From: Acetobacteraceae bacterium
GTDB taxonomy: Bacteria; Pseudomonadota; Alphaproteobacteria; Acetobacterales; Acetobacteraceae
Reading direction: 5' to 3'
Assembly: GCA_027311485.1 (NCBI GenBank)
Contig: DAICYU010000201.1
Location: 1 to 7,289, forward strand
Length of the DNA stretch: 7,289 nt
In this document: piece after piece, positions 1 to 5,812 of the stretch
Layout: the number at the start of each line of letters is the position of its first letter
Numbering within the stretch: the first letter of the stretch is position 1
Made by a program: the position numbers and the translations under genes
The notes under the pieces: model-generated
What the model was told of the DNA's origin: nothing
Databases searched by the model: none
Seen by the model: the letters and a program-made list of their open reading frames with translations, nothing else

Positions 1-703
1 CCGCAACATGCCTCCGCAGCAGCTTTACCCGATGCTGCTGAACCAGCTGATCGATGCGCAGGCACTGCTGATCGAAGCCAAGAAGGATGGCCTCGACAAG
101 GATCCGGACACGCAGCGGCTGATGCGCCTGGCGTCCGAACGGGCGCTGGAATCCGCCATGCTGAACAAGCTTGTGCAGCCGCAGATTTCCGAGGAAGCGC
201 TGAAGGCGCAATACGACAAGGACATCGCCAGCAAGCCCGGCGAAACCGAAGTCCATGCCCGCCACATCCTGGTACCCGATGAGGCGACGGCCAAGAAGAT
301 CATTGCCGACCTGAAGAAGGGGGGCGATTTCGCCGCGCTGTCGAAGCAGTACAGCAAGGACCCGGGCGCGGCGAAGCAAGGCGGTGATCTTGGCTGGTTC
401 AAGAAGACCGACATGGTGCCGGAATTCGCCGATGCCGCCTTCGCGCTGAAGGACAACGAAGTGTCCCCCACCCCGGTGCACACCCAGTTCGGCTGGCACG
501 TGATCCAGACGCTTGGCCACCGCACGACGCCGCCGCCCTCGTATGAGCAGGCACGCGGCGAACTTCGCCAGCAGGTCGCCCAGGCCGCGATCCAGAAGGC
601 CGTCGATCAGGCTCGGAAGGGTGTGACCGTGCAGAAGTTCAACCTGGATGGCTCGCCGGTGAAGGCGACCGATACGGCCGAACCGCCGCCTGCCAATAAG
701 TAA
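1..703 (+). CDS. PpiC/SurA-like peptidyl-prolyl cis-trans isomerase (parvulin), 5' truncated
   Basis: This is the C-terminal 233 residues of a parvulin-type prolyl isomerase, a family that helps exported proteins fold in the periplasm. The frame is open from the window edge (Arg-Asn before the first Met at 8), and no ribosome site fits in the 7 bases before that Met. The first visible residues already look like the helical SurA_N-type chaperone region (about 1-70), so the real start and any signal peptide lie outside the window. The rotamase domain spans about residues 83-174: it opens with 'ARHILV' (His88), continues through 'GGDLGWF' (128-133) and closes with 'GWHVIQ' (His166). A helical tail and a Pro/Ala-rich C-terminus follow. 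The stop is 30 bp before argJ, so the two are probably co-transcribed. A parvulin next to argJ is a recurring arrangement in Alphaproteobacteria. The family call is firm; client proteins are unknown. Confidence 0.93.
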   Translation, partial: RNMPPQQLYPMLLNQLIDAQALLIEAKKDGLDKDPDTQRLMRLASERALESAMLNKLVQPQISEEALKAQYDKDIASKPGETEVHARHILVPDEATAKKIIADLKKGGDFAALSKQYSKDPGAAKQGGDLGWFKKTDMVPEFADAAFALKDNEVSPTPVHTQFGWHVIQTLGHRTTPPPSYEQARGELRQQVAQAAIQKAVDQARKGVTVQKFNLDGSPVKATDTAEPPPANK

Positions 704-733
704 CAGTCCGAATACCATACTGGGGACAAAACG

Positions 734-1978
734 ATGGCCAATGCTGTCTCGCCGCTTGCCGTGCCACTGCCGGAACTACCGCCGCTTGCCGGAGTCCGGC
801 TGTCCGCGACCGCGGCGGGCATCCGCTACCAAGGCCGTACCGACGTCGTGATGATGGAGGTCGCGCCCGGTAGCACCGTGGCCGGTGTCTTCACCACCAA
901 CAAGTGTCCCGGCGCGCCCGTCGACTGGTGCCGAGCGTCGCTGAAAGGTGGGAAGGCGCGGATGGTGGTTGTCAACGCCGGCAATGCCAACGTGTTTACC
1001 GGCAAGGCCGGCCGAGATGCCTGCTCGGCGACCGCCTCGGCGGCCGCCAAGCTTGCGGACTGTTCGGCCAAGCAGGTCTTCGTCGCCTCCACTGGTGTGA
1101 TCGGAGAGGTGCTGCCGCACGACAAGCTGGTCGCCGCCCTGCCGACGCTGCATGAAACCCTGGGCGACAATGGCTGGGAAGCCGCCGCCCGGGGTATCAT
1201 GACCACCGATACCTTTCCGAAGGCCGCGACACGCACCGCGACCATCGGCGATACCGGGGTGCGCATTACCGGCATCGCCAAGGGCAGCGGCATGATCGCA
1301 CCCGACATGGCGACGATGCTGTGCTTCGTCTTTACCGATGCGAAGATTCCGGCCGACGCGCTGCAGGCGATGCTGAGCAAAGGCGTCGAAGGTAGCTTTA
1401 ACTGCACAACCGTCGATTCCGACACGTCCACCTCGGACACCGTGCTGCTGATTGCCACCGGGCAGGCGAAGCATCCGCGAATCCCCTCGGCCGACGACAA
1501 CGGCGCACGCAAGCGCATGTTGGCGGATTTCAGGAAGGCGCTGGACGAAGTCTTGCTGGACTTGGCGCTACAAGTCGTCCGGGACGGGGAGGGGGCACAA
1601 AAGCTGGTGCGGATCGACGTCACCGGCGCCAGCAACCCACGGTCGGCAAAAAAGATCGCCATGGCGGTGGCCAACTCCCCGCTGGTGAAGACCGCCGTCG
1701 CGGGAGAGGATGCCAACTGGGGCCGTATCGTCATGGCCGTGGGCAAATCCGGGGAACCGGCGAACCGCGACACGCTGTCCGTCGGCGTCGGCGGCGTCTG
1801 GATGGCCAGGGAAGGCGCTGTGGTGCCGGGCTACGACGAAGCCCCGGTTGTCGCGCACATGAAAGGCAAGGAGGTTGAGATCGCCATCGACCTCGGTCTT
1901 GGCCGGGGCAAGGCAACGGTCTGGACCTGCGACCTGACGCACGCCTACATCGATATCAACGGCTCCTATCGGAGCTGA
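734..1978 (+). CDS. argJ: Bifunctional ornithine acetyltransferase / N-acetylglutamate synthase (ArgJ)
   Basis: ArgJ moves the acetyl group from N2-acetylornithine to glutamate, recycling acetyl in arginine biosynthesis; some members also use acetyl-CoA for the first step. The 414-residue length is normal. The 'ASTGVIGE' segment (118-125) carries the Thr-Gly oxyanion-hole residues. The autocleavage site is 'DMA|TML' with nucleophile Thr194, so the precursor should split into alpha (1-193) and beta (194-414) chains. 'TTVDSDTSTSD' (225-235), 'DGEGAQK' with Glu286 (284-290), 'GEDANWGRI' (324-332) and the C-terminal 'DLTHAYIDINGSYR' are all conserved. GGGGAC at 722-727, six bases before the ATG, supports the start. 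It probably shares a transcript with the upstream isomerase. In many Alphaproteobacteria argJ is followed by mutT; here it is followed by a convergent, unrelated gene. All key residues are present, so the enzyme should be active. Whether it is mono- or bifunctional cannot be read from sequence. Confidence 0.97.
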   Translation: MANAVSPLAVPLPELPPLAGVRLSATAAGIRYQGRTDVVMMEVAPGSTVAGVFTTNKCPGAPVDWCRASLKGGKARMVVVNAGNANVFTGKAGRDACSATASAAAKLADCSAKQVFVASTGVIGEVLPHDKLVAALPTLHETLGDNGWEAAARGIMTTDTFPKAATRTATIGDTGVRITGIAKGSGMIAPDMATMLCFVFTDAKIPADALQAMLSKGVEGSFNCTTVDSDTSTSDTVLLIATGQAKHPRIPSADDNGARKRMLADFRKALDEVLLDLALQVVRDGEGAQKLVRIDVTGASNPRSAKKIAMAVANSPLVKTAVAGEDANWGRIVMAVGKSGEPANRDTLSVGVGGVWMAREGAVVPGYDEAPVVAHMKGKEVEIAIDLGLGRGKATVWTCDLTHAYIDINGSYRS

Positions 1979-2032
1979 AGCGCAATCGCCGGGGGCTTGC
2001 TCGGCCGTGCCCAATCACCGCCTGCGGCGTGC

Positions 2033-2048
2033 GTCAGGCCATCCTGAC
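2033..2048. terminator. Hairpin at the argJ / convergent gene junction
   Basis: GTCAGG and CCTGAC form a perfect 6-bp stem around the loop CCAT. It lies 55 bp after the argJ stop and overlaps the stop codon of the minus-strand gene. No T-run follows on either strand, so it is not a classical intrinsic terminator. It could act as a weak transcription barrier or an mRNA 3'-end stabiliser for both convergent genes, or be chance. Confidence 0.3.
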
Positions 2049-2657
2049 TGATGCCTGTGACAGGGGCGCCGCAGTGGACATCGCGTTTCGCTCCGGCGGT
2101 CCGGACGGATCGCGTGTGCCCGGCAGGCGTATCGCGATCGTGGTTCCCTCGGTCGCACGGGCGGTCACGTGCAACGTGCCGCCGCGCAGGGCAACCCGTT
2201 CGTGCAAGGTGCGGATCTGAGCCAGCCGATAGGCCTGATCGGCGTTCGGCAAATCGTCGGTGACGGCAATTTCGATGTGATCGCCCTGGGCGTAGGCCGT
2301 CAGCAAAAGCCGGCTGGTCGGGGCGGCGTGGATGGCGGCGGTCAGGACTTCCTCGATCATGTCGCACAGGGTCGCGTCCCGCATCCGGGCAACCAACCCC
2401 GGCGGCACCGCCATCTCCATGCGTACGAACGCGCGCGTCATCAACGGCGCGATACGACCGAGCGCAACACGCACCGCGGCTGCTACATCGCCGGGTACTG
2501 CCGCGTGCGCGTTGACGCCGGGCCCGCCGTCACGCGGCCGTGCACCGCGCGGCCGCGTGGCGCGTACCAGCCCGAGAAGATGCCGCCATTCACCAAACGC
2601 CAACAGGGCAGAGGCGGCTGCGGCAGCGATGGCATAGGCCAAACAGACTGTTATCAC
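2034..2657 (-). CDS. Membrane-anchored protein with a degenerate histidine-kinase-like ATPase (HATPase_c) domain
   Basis: The 207-residue product starts at GTG 2657, the only reasonable initiator after an in-frame TGA about 40 bases upstream; no clear Shine-Dalgarno is visible. Residues 2-21 are a single hydrophobic, Ala-rich segment that could anchor it in the membrane. Residues 22-55 are a basic, Pro/Gly-rich linker. Residues about 56-180 follow the GHKL fold order: an N-box-like helix 'CDMIEEVLTAAIHAAP' (98-113), a G1-like 'AVTDDLPNAD' (131-140), then 'RVALRGGTLHV' (154-164) and 'EGTTIAIRLPG' (170-180), matching the C-terminal part of kinase ATPase domains. The N-box Asn is missing and G1 lacks its D-x-G-x-G glycines, so ATP binding is doubtful. 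No HisKA/DHp phosphoacceptor helix is seen. It may be a phosphotransfer, scaffold or anti-regulator protein. Codons are GC-rich at position three, as in its neighbours, which supports a real gene. Exact role unknown. Confidence 0.72.
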   Translation of the reverse strand: MITVCLAYAIAAAAASALLAFGEWRHLLGLVRATRPRGARPRDGGPGVNAHAAVPGDVAAAVRVALGRIAPLMTRAFVRMEMAVPPGLVARMRDATLCDMIEEVLTAAIHAAPTSRLLLTAYAQGDHIEIAVTDDLPNADQAYRLAQIRTLHERVALRGGTLHVTARATEGTTIAIRLPGTRDPSGPPERNAMSTAAPLSQASVRMA

Positions 2658-2690
2658 GACGACCGACCCGAACAGATTTTCGCCGCCTCA

Positions 2691-2720
2691 TCTATCAGGA
2701 AGGCGTTAACGGAAGCTTAA
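2691..2720 (-). promoter_or_regulatory. Candidate CtrA-dependent promoter of the HATPase-like gene
   Basis: Reading the minus strand, GATAGAT (2696-2690) resembles the alphaproteobacterial -10 GCTANAW. The far TTAA half of the CtrA box (2720-2715) sits 18 bases upstream, in the -35 position. Activated CtrA promoters typically place the box over a weak -35 like this. Transcription would start near 2685, giving a leader of about 28 bases before the GTG at 2657. The -10 match is partial, so this is inference. Confidence 0.4.
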
Positions 2721-2721
2721 C
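2705..2721 (-). promoter_or_regulatory. CtrA-type binding site (TTAA-N7-TTAAC)
   Basis: The 17 bases GTTAACGGAAGCTTAAC contain two TTAA half-sites separated by exactly seven bases and flanked by G and C. The full consensus TTAA-N7-TTAAC can therefore be read on either strand. CtrA is the response regulator of cell-cycle and motility control in Alphaproteobacteria. The site ends 48 bp upstream of the GTG start of the minus-strand gene and nearly 300 bp from the plus-strand gene, so the former is the likely target. The motif match is direct observation; binding is inferred. Confidence 0.6.
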
Positions 2722-2964
2722 AAAAACCTGTGTTGGTTTGTGTCGTCATTCCTCAATTCATTTCGATCAATGTTTGTAGGCTACGTGCTGCTCGTTGAGA
2801 AGGAACGGGGTCTGAAAGTATCCATGGAAATAAAACTGATCGAAAAAGAAACATAATCAATATAATTTTTAATCCATTTCAAACGTGCGTCGGTTTCGCG
2901 ATCATGCCGGCGCATACGGGCCGATTGCCGACATCGTTGCCACTGCCCTGCGGCACCGCGGCGT

Positions 2965-2994
2965 TTGGCCGCGCCGGCACTTCGACTGTATAAA
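2965..2994 (+). promoter_or_regulatory. Promoter of the monooxygenase gene, probably leaderless
   Basis: TTGGCC (2965-2970, four of six to TTGACA) and TATAAA (2989-2994, five of six to TATAAT) are 18 bases apart. A start about seven bases past the -10 falls at 3001-3004, which is the ACC-ATG of the gene. No Shine-Dalgarno precedes that ATG. Together this suggests an mRNA with almost no 5' leader. It also argues against an upstream in-frame TTG at 2965 as the start, because that codon lies in the -35. Confidence 0.5.
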
Positions 2995-3003
2995 CGCGGC
3001 ACC

Positions 3004-4152
3004 ATGTCCTCGCACCCGCCAAACCCGCTGTTCGGCCCCAACCGCTTCAAGCTTGGCATCTTCAGCGCCAACTGCGACGGCGGCCTGACCATGAGCCTGG
3101 CGCCCGAGCGCTGGAAGGCGAACTGGGACGACATCGTCGCCATGACCCGTATTGCCGACGATGCGGGGCTGGAGTTCATCCTGCCCGTGGCGAAATGGCG
3201 CGGCTATCAGGGCAAGGCGAACATCTATGGCCGGTCCTTCGAAACCCTGACCCATGGCGCCGCACTCGGTGCGGTGACGCGGCAGATCGCCATCTTCTCC
3301 ACGGTGCATGTCCCGCTGGTCACGCCGGCCTTCGGCGCAAAGGCAATTGCCACGATCGACCACGTGACGCATGGCCGAGCCGGGCTGAATATCGTCTGTG
3401 GCTGGAACCAGGCCGAGTTCGACCTGCATGGCGTCACCATCGACCCCGACAGCCGCTACGATCATGGGCTGGAGTGGTTCCAGATCTGGTCGAAGCTTTT
3501 GGAAGGCGGCCCGGAGTTCGACTGGGATGGCCGCTTCTTCAAGCTGAAGCGGTTGCAGACCGACCCGGTCTCGGTGCAACGCCCGCGCCCCCCGGTCATG
3601 TCGGCCGGGTTTTCTCCACGCGGGCGCGATTTTGCCGCCCGCGCCGCCGATGTGCTGTTCCTGAACGTGACCGAGCTGGATCAGGTGCCCGCGCTGCTGG
3701 CGGATGTCGCCAGCCACATGGGGCGATACGGGCGTACGATCGCGGTCTACACCATGGGACACGTCGTGTGCCGCCCGACCCGGCGGGAAGCCGAGGATTA
3801 CTTTCACTATTTTGCCGAGGACATGGCCGACACCGACGGGCAGGCCTACTACCGGTCCACCCGCGGCATCACAGTCCCTGCCGATGGCGCCACCCGTATC
3901 GCCCGGCCGTTCGAAAACCGGTTCACCCGCGGCACCGGCAAGCAATTCGCCGGCGGCTATCCGGGCGCCTATCCGTTCGTCGGCTCACCGGACGACATCG
4001 CCGCGGAAATGGCGCGCATGAGTGCCACCGGCCTCGCCGGCTGCACGGTGGCGTTCGTGGATTACCTGCAGGAGATCCCGTTTTTCGTCCAGGAAGTGCT
4101 GCCACGCCTGCAGCGGCTGGGCTTGCGCGGCCAACCTCCAGCCGCCCCATAG
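3004..4152 (+). CDS. LLM-class flavin-dependent monooxygenase (RutA/SfnG-like)
   Basis: The 382-residue product is a bacterial-luciferase-family TIM-barrel enzyme that would use reduced FMN, supplied by a separate flavin reductase, and O2 to oxidise a small organic substrate in the cytoplasm. Features in order: first beta strand 'FKLGIFSANCDGGL' (15-28), 'AKWRGYQGK' (63-71), 'ATIDHVTHGRAGLNIVCGW' (116-134), the classic family segment, 'RYDHGLEWFQI' (151-161), and 'SAGFSPRGRDFAARAAD' (200-216), which matches the FMN-phosphate region. The order and wording resemble both RutA (pyrimidine ring opening) and SfnG (dimethylsulfone monooxygenase), and neither can be preferred. No rut or sfn partner genes and no flavin reductase are nearby. 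ATG 3004 was chosen over TTG 2965 because homology begins just after it and promoter elements occupy the upstream stretch. It converges on the next gene with only 11 bp between stops. Confidence 0.9.
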   Translation: MSSHPPNPLFGPNRFKLGIFSANCDGGLTMSLAPERWKANWDDIVAMTRIADDAGLEFILPVAKWRGYQGKANIYGRSFETLTHGAALGAVTRQIAIFSTVHVPLVTPAFGAKAIATIDHVTHGRAGLNIVCGWNQAEFDLHGVTIDPDSRYDHGLEWFQIWSKLLEGGPEFDWDGRFFKLKRLQTDPVSVQRPRPPVMSAGFSPRGRDFAARAADVLFLNVTELDQVPALLADVASHMGRYGRTIAVYTMGHVVCRPTRREAEDYFHYFAEDMADTDGQAYYRSTRGITVPADGATRIARPFENRFTRGTGKQFAGGYPGAYPFVGSPDDIAAEMARMSATGLAGCTVAFVDYLQEIPFFVQEVLPRLQRLGLRGQPPAAP

Positions 4153-4163
4153 ATCACGGCGCT

Positions 4164-5045
4164 TCAGCCGATCAGCTCATGCACCTGCCGCGTCAGCGTG
4201 CCGATCAGGTGGGTCATGCGTTGCCGCACCACGGGAAATTCCGCCAGCCGCTCGATGCGGGTTTCATCCATGTAGAGCGACCGCGCGATCTCGATCTGCA
4301 GCACGTGCACATCACCGCCGGGACGCCCGTAATGGCGCGTGATGTAGCCGCCGGCATAGGGGTCGTTGCGTCGCACCAGGAAGCCTTGCGACATCAGGCA
4401 CGCTTCCGCCGCGCGGGTCACCCGATGCCCGCACGATGCGCCGTGCAGGTCGCCCAGCACGAAATCAATCTTCCGCTCGGTCGGCCGCCGAGCCACGCTG
4501 CTCGACGGCATGGAGTGGCAATCGATCAGCAGGCAGTAGCCGAACCGCGCCTTGATGTCGCCGATCAGCCGAGCGAGCGCGTCGTGGAACGGGCGCCAGT
4601 AAGTGTAGATGCGCCGTTCAGCCTCGGCGAATGTCAGCTTCGTGTTGTAGATGACCTCGCCCGAGGCCACCACTTTGGCGATCGTGCCCAATCCGGCGCT
4701 GACGCGGACGCTGGTGGTATTCACCCAGTCCGGCAGCCGGTCGACGAACATGCTCTGGTCCAGTTCCCACGGTTCGCGGTTGGCATCGCACAGCGCGCGC
4801 GGAAAATTGGCTGCCAGCAACGGCGCCCCATGCTCGGGCGCGGCACCGAACAGCTCATCGACAAAGCTGTCTTCGCTGCGGCGCAGGTTCAAAGGGCACA
4901 GCCGCACCCCGGCCATCAGGTCGTCGGAATACATTCGGCCTGAATGCGGTGAGGTGAACACCACCGGCGAGAACGGGCGTTCCGGCACATACAGGCGGAA
5001 AGGCGTTGATTCCTGGGTTTCGGGTAGAGGGAACGGGCCGTCCAT
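4164..5045 (-). CDS. N-formylglutamate amidohydrolase (FGase/HutG-like) family protein
   Basis: The 293-residue product belongs to the N-formylglutamate amidohydrolase family, metal-dependent hydrolases related to zinc carboxypeptidases; the named activity releases formate from N-formylglutamate at the end of one histidine-degradation route. Visible motifs are 'TSPHSGR' with His34, 'RRSEDSFVDELF' with Glu58-Asp59, 'CDANREPWELD' (86-96), 'LLIDCHSMPS' with Asp175 and His177, and the C-terminal 'YAGGYITRHYGRPGG'. These are the expected metal and substrate positions. No other hut gene is present, so a different N-acyl or N-formyl amide substrate is quite possible. The frame is open up to 5252, but that extension lacks family similarity and runs over the divergent gpt gene; ATG 5045 gives the usual length. 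Only a poor ribosome site (AGG three bases before the ATG) is seen, so the start is less certain than the family. Confidence 0.9.
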   Translation of the reverse strand: MDGPFPLPETQESTPFRLYVPERPFSPVVFTSPHSGRMYSDDLMAGVRLCPLNLRRSEDSFVDELFGAAPEHGAPLLAANFPRALCDANREPWELDQSMFVDRLPDWVNTTSVRVSAGLGTIAKVVASGEVIYNTKLTFAEAERRIYTYWRPFHDALARLIGDIKARFGYCLLIDCHSMPSSSVARRPTERKIDFVLGDLHGASCGHRVTRAAEACLMSQGFLVRRNDPYAGGYITRHYGRPGGDVHVLQIEIARSLYMDETRIERLAEFPVVRQRMTHLIGTLTRQVHELIG

Positions 5046-5158
5046 CGGCCTATCAAAGACGGTGCCGCGCCAATTGTCACTAGGATCATGGCCGCAGGCG
5101 CCACACGATGTCACGGAATCGGAACCCTCTTGCGTGCGGCAGGGATTTCCGCCGAAAA
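5046..5158. other. Divergent intergenic region
   Basis: This 113-bp space separates the divergent amidohydrolase and gpt starts and must hold both promoters. TTGTCA at 5074-5079 (plus) looks like a -35, but no -10 lies at the right distance. On the minus strand GTGACA (5081-5076) is a possible -35 with only weak -10 candidates after it. No clear operator was seen. Confidence 0.4.
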
Positions 5159-5641
5159 ATGCGCATGGCAACGCATTACTATACCGTGACCTGGGACCAG
5201 CTGCACCGCGATGCGCGGGCGCTGGCATGGCGGCTGATGAACCTGGGGCCATTCCAGGGAATCGTGGCGGTGACCCGCGGCGGCCTGATCCCCGCCGCGA
5301 TCATCGCCCGCGAACTCGACGTCCGCCTGGTCGAGAGCATTTCGGTCGTCACCTATGAGGATGAGGCGCGTGGCGAACCACGCGTGACAAAGCCGGCGGC
5401 CGCGGCCGGCGACGGGACCGGATTCCTGGTGGTCGATGACTTGGTGGATTCCGGCACTACGGCGAGAGTCGTGCGGGCGTTGCTGCCGAAGGCGCACTTC
5501 GCCTGCATCTACGCCAAGCCAGCGGGACGGGAGATGGTGGACAGCTTCGTGACCGAAGTTTCTCAGGATACCTGGATCCTGTTCCCCTGGGACACCGAGC
5601 CGCAGTTCATCCCGCCGCTTGCCCGCCGCGGGGCGGGCTAA
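5159..5641 (+). CDS. gpt: Xanthine-guanine phosphoribosyltransferase
   Basis: The enzyme joins xanthine or guanine (hypoxanthine more slowly) to PRPP to make the nucleotide in purine salvage, in the cytosol or at the inner membrane face. It follows E. coli Gpt closely: 'YTVTWDQL' at the N-terminus, 'VTRGGLIPAAIIAREL' (38-53), the PRPP-binding loop 'LVVDDLVDSGTT' (90-101), 'KAHFACIYAKPAGR' (111-124), and 'QDTWILFPWD' (136-145), whose Trp139 matches the base-stacking Trp of E. coli Gpt. At 160 residues it is close to the 152 of E. coli. Starts at 5159 and 5165 both fit homology; 5159 was chosen because AGGGA (5141-5145) is nearer, although its 13-base spacing is long. A further in-frame ATG at 5108 would add 17 residues with no family counterpart. 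It is monocistronic and divergent from the amidohydrolase. Confidence 0.92.
   Translation: MRMATHYYTVTWDQLHRDARALAWRLMNLGPFQGIVAVTRGGLIPAAIIARELDVRLVESISVVTYEDEARGEPRVTKPAAAAGDGTGFLVVDDLVDSGTTARVVRALLPKAHFACIYAKPAGREMVDSFVTEVSQDTWILFPWDTEPQFIPPLARRGAG
5621..5638 (+). terminator. GC-rich hairpin over the gpt 3' end
   Basis: GCCCGCC (5621-5627) and GGCGGGC (5632-5638) form a perfect 7-bp all-GC stem with the loop GCGG, ending at the base before the gpt stop codon. There is no T-run after it. Together with the inverted repeat that starts 2 bp later it makes a tandem structured 3' end, plausible for pausing or mRNA protection. The stem is observed; termination is inferred. Confidence 0.4.
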
Positions 5642-5691
5642 TACCAACGGCCCTGACCTTTGACCGTTCTATGCGGAAGGGCCGTTGGTAT
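5641..5691. repeat. Perfect 14-bp inverted repeat with 23-bp spacer
   Basis: ATACCAACGGCCCT (5641-5654) is repeated as AGGGCCGTTGGTAT (5678-5691). The left arm begins on the last base of the gpt stop codon. The 23-base loop contains a short CCG/CGG pairing. No T-run follows on either strand. The structure is symmetric and sits between convergent genes, so it could be a bidirectional termination or 3'-end element. It could also be one copy of a dispersed palindromic repeat family or a tiny terminal-repeat element; copy number in the genome would decide. Confidence 0.65.
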
Positions 5692-5727
5692 AACTTATTG
5701 ATTCCGCGCGCAGCCGCCACACCAACC

Positions 5728-5773
5728 CTGCGCGCAGACCGGTCATCCATTCGGGCTGCCGGTATAAGCCGGC
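5728..5773. other. Two small palindromes in the convergent intergenic gap
   Basis: CTGCGCGCAG (5728-5737) is a perfect 10-bp palindrome. GCCGG-TATAAG-CCGGC (5758-5773) is a 5-bp stem with a 6-base loop. Both lie between the 14-bp inverted repeat and the end of the minus-strand ferredoxin gene. No T-run follows the second on the minus strand, so a terminator role for that operon is only possible, not shown. Nothing else was seen in 5692-5812. Confidence 0.35.
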
Positions 5774-5812
5774 GTTCCCAAGCGGCCGCTCACCGTCTGA
5801 TCACACGCTGCA

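Larger units (their letters stand above)
2658..3003. other. AT-rich intergenic region between divergent genes
   Basis: This 346-bp gap separates the HATPase-like gene (minus) from the monooxygenase gene (plus). Composition drops sharply inside it: 2821-2880 has only 14 G/C in 60 bases, while the rest of the window is strongly GC-rich. It holds a CtrA-type box (2705-2721), a perfect TATAAT at 2861-2866 without a good -35, a spaced 9-bp inverted repeat TTTCGATCA (2761-2769) / TGATCGAAA (2837-2845), and the promoter at 2965-2994. No convincing coding frame or RNA gene was found in it. Confidence 0.7.

Noticed and set aside
776..1773. Two long minus-strand open frames (776-1474, 826-1773)
   Set aside because: Both are antisense to argJ, whose motifs are complete. 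The products show no family features and follow from high GC at third codon positions.
2169..2720. A 183-codon plus-strand frame opposite the HATPase-like gene
   Set aside because: It has no recognisable domain, while the minus-strand frame shows a membrane segment and GHKL fold order. Its end also runs through the CtrA box.
2776..2784. GTAG-G-CTAC palindrome
   Set aside because: Four-base arms are expected by chance in a region of this size.
2861..2866. Perfect TATAAT as a strong promoter
   Set aside because: At spacings of 16 to 18 bases the -35 hexamer matches TTGACA at no more than two positions. In such AT-rich DNA the hexamer alone is weak evidence, so it was not listed as a promoter.
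2902..3945. A 347-codon minus-strand frame
   Set aside because: It is antisense to the monooxygenase, which has clear family motifs throughout; the antisense product is low-complexity in Gly, Asp, Arg and His.
3195..4943. A 582-codon open frame on the plus strand
   Set aside because: It runs out of frame through the monooxygenase gene and then antisense to the amidohydrolase. The translation is rich in Arg, His, Pro and Ala with no recognisable motif, as expected for a shifted frame in GC-rich DNA.
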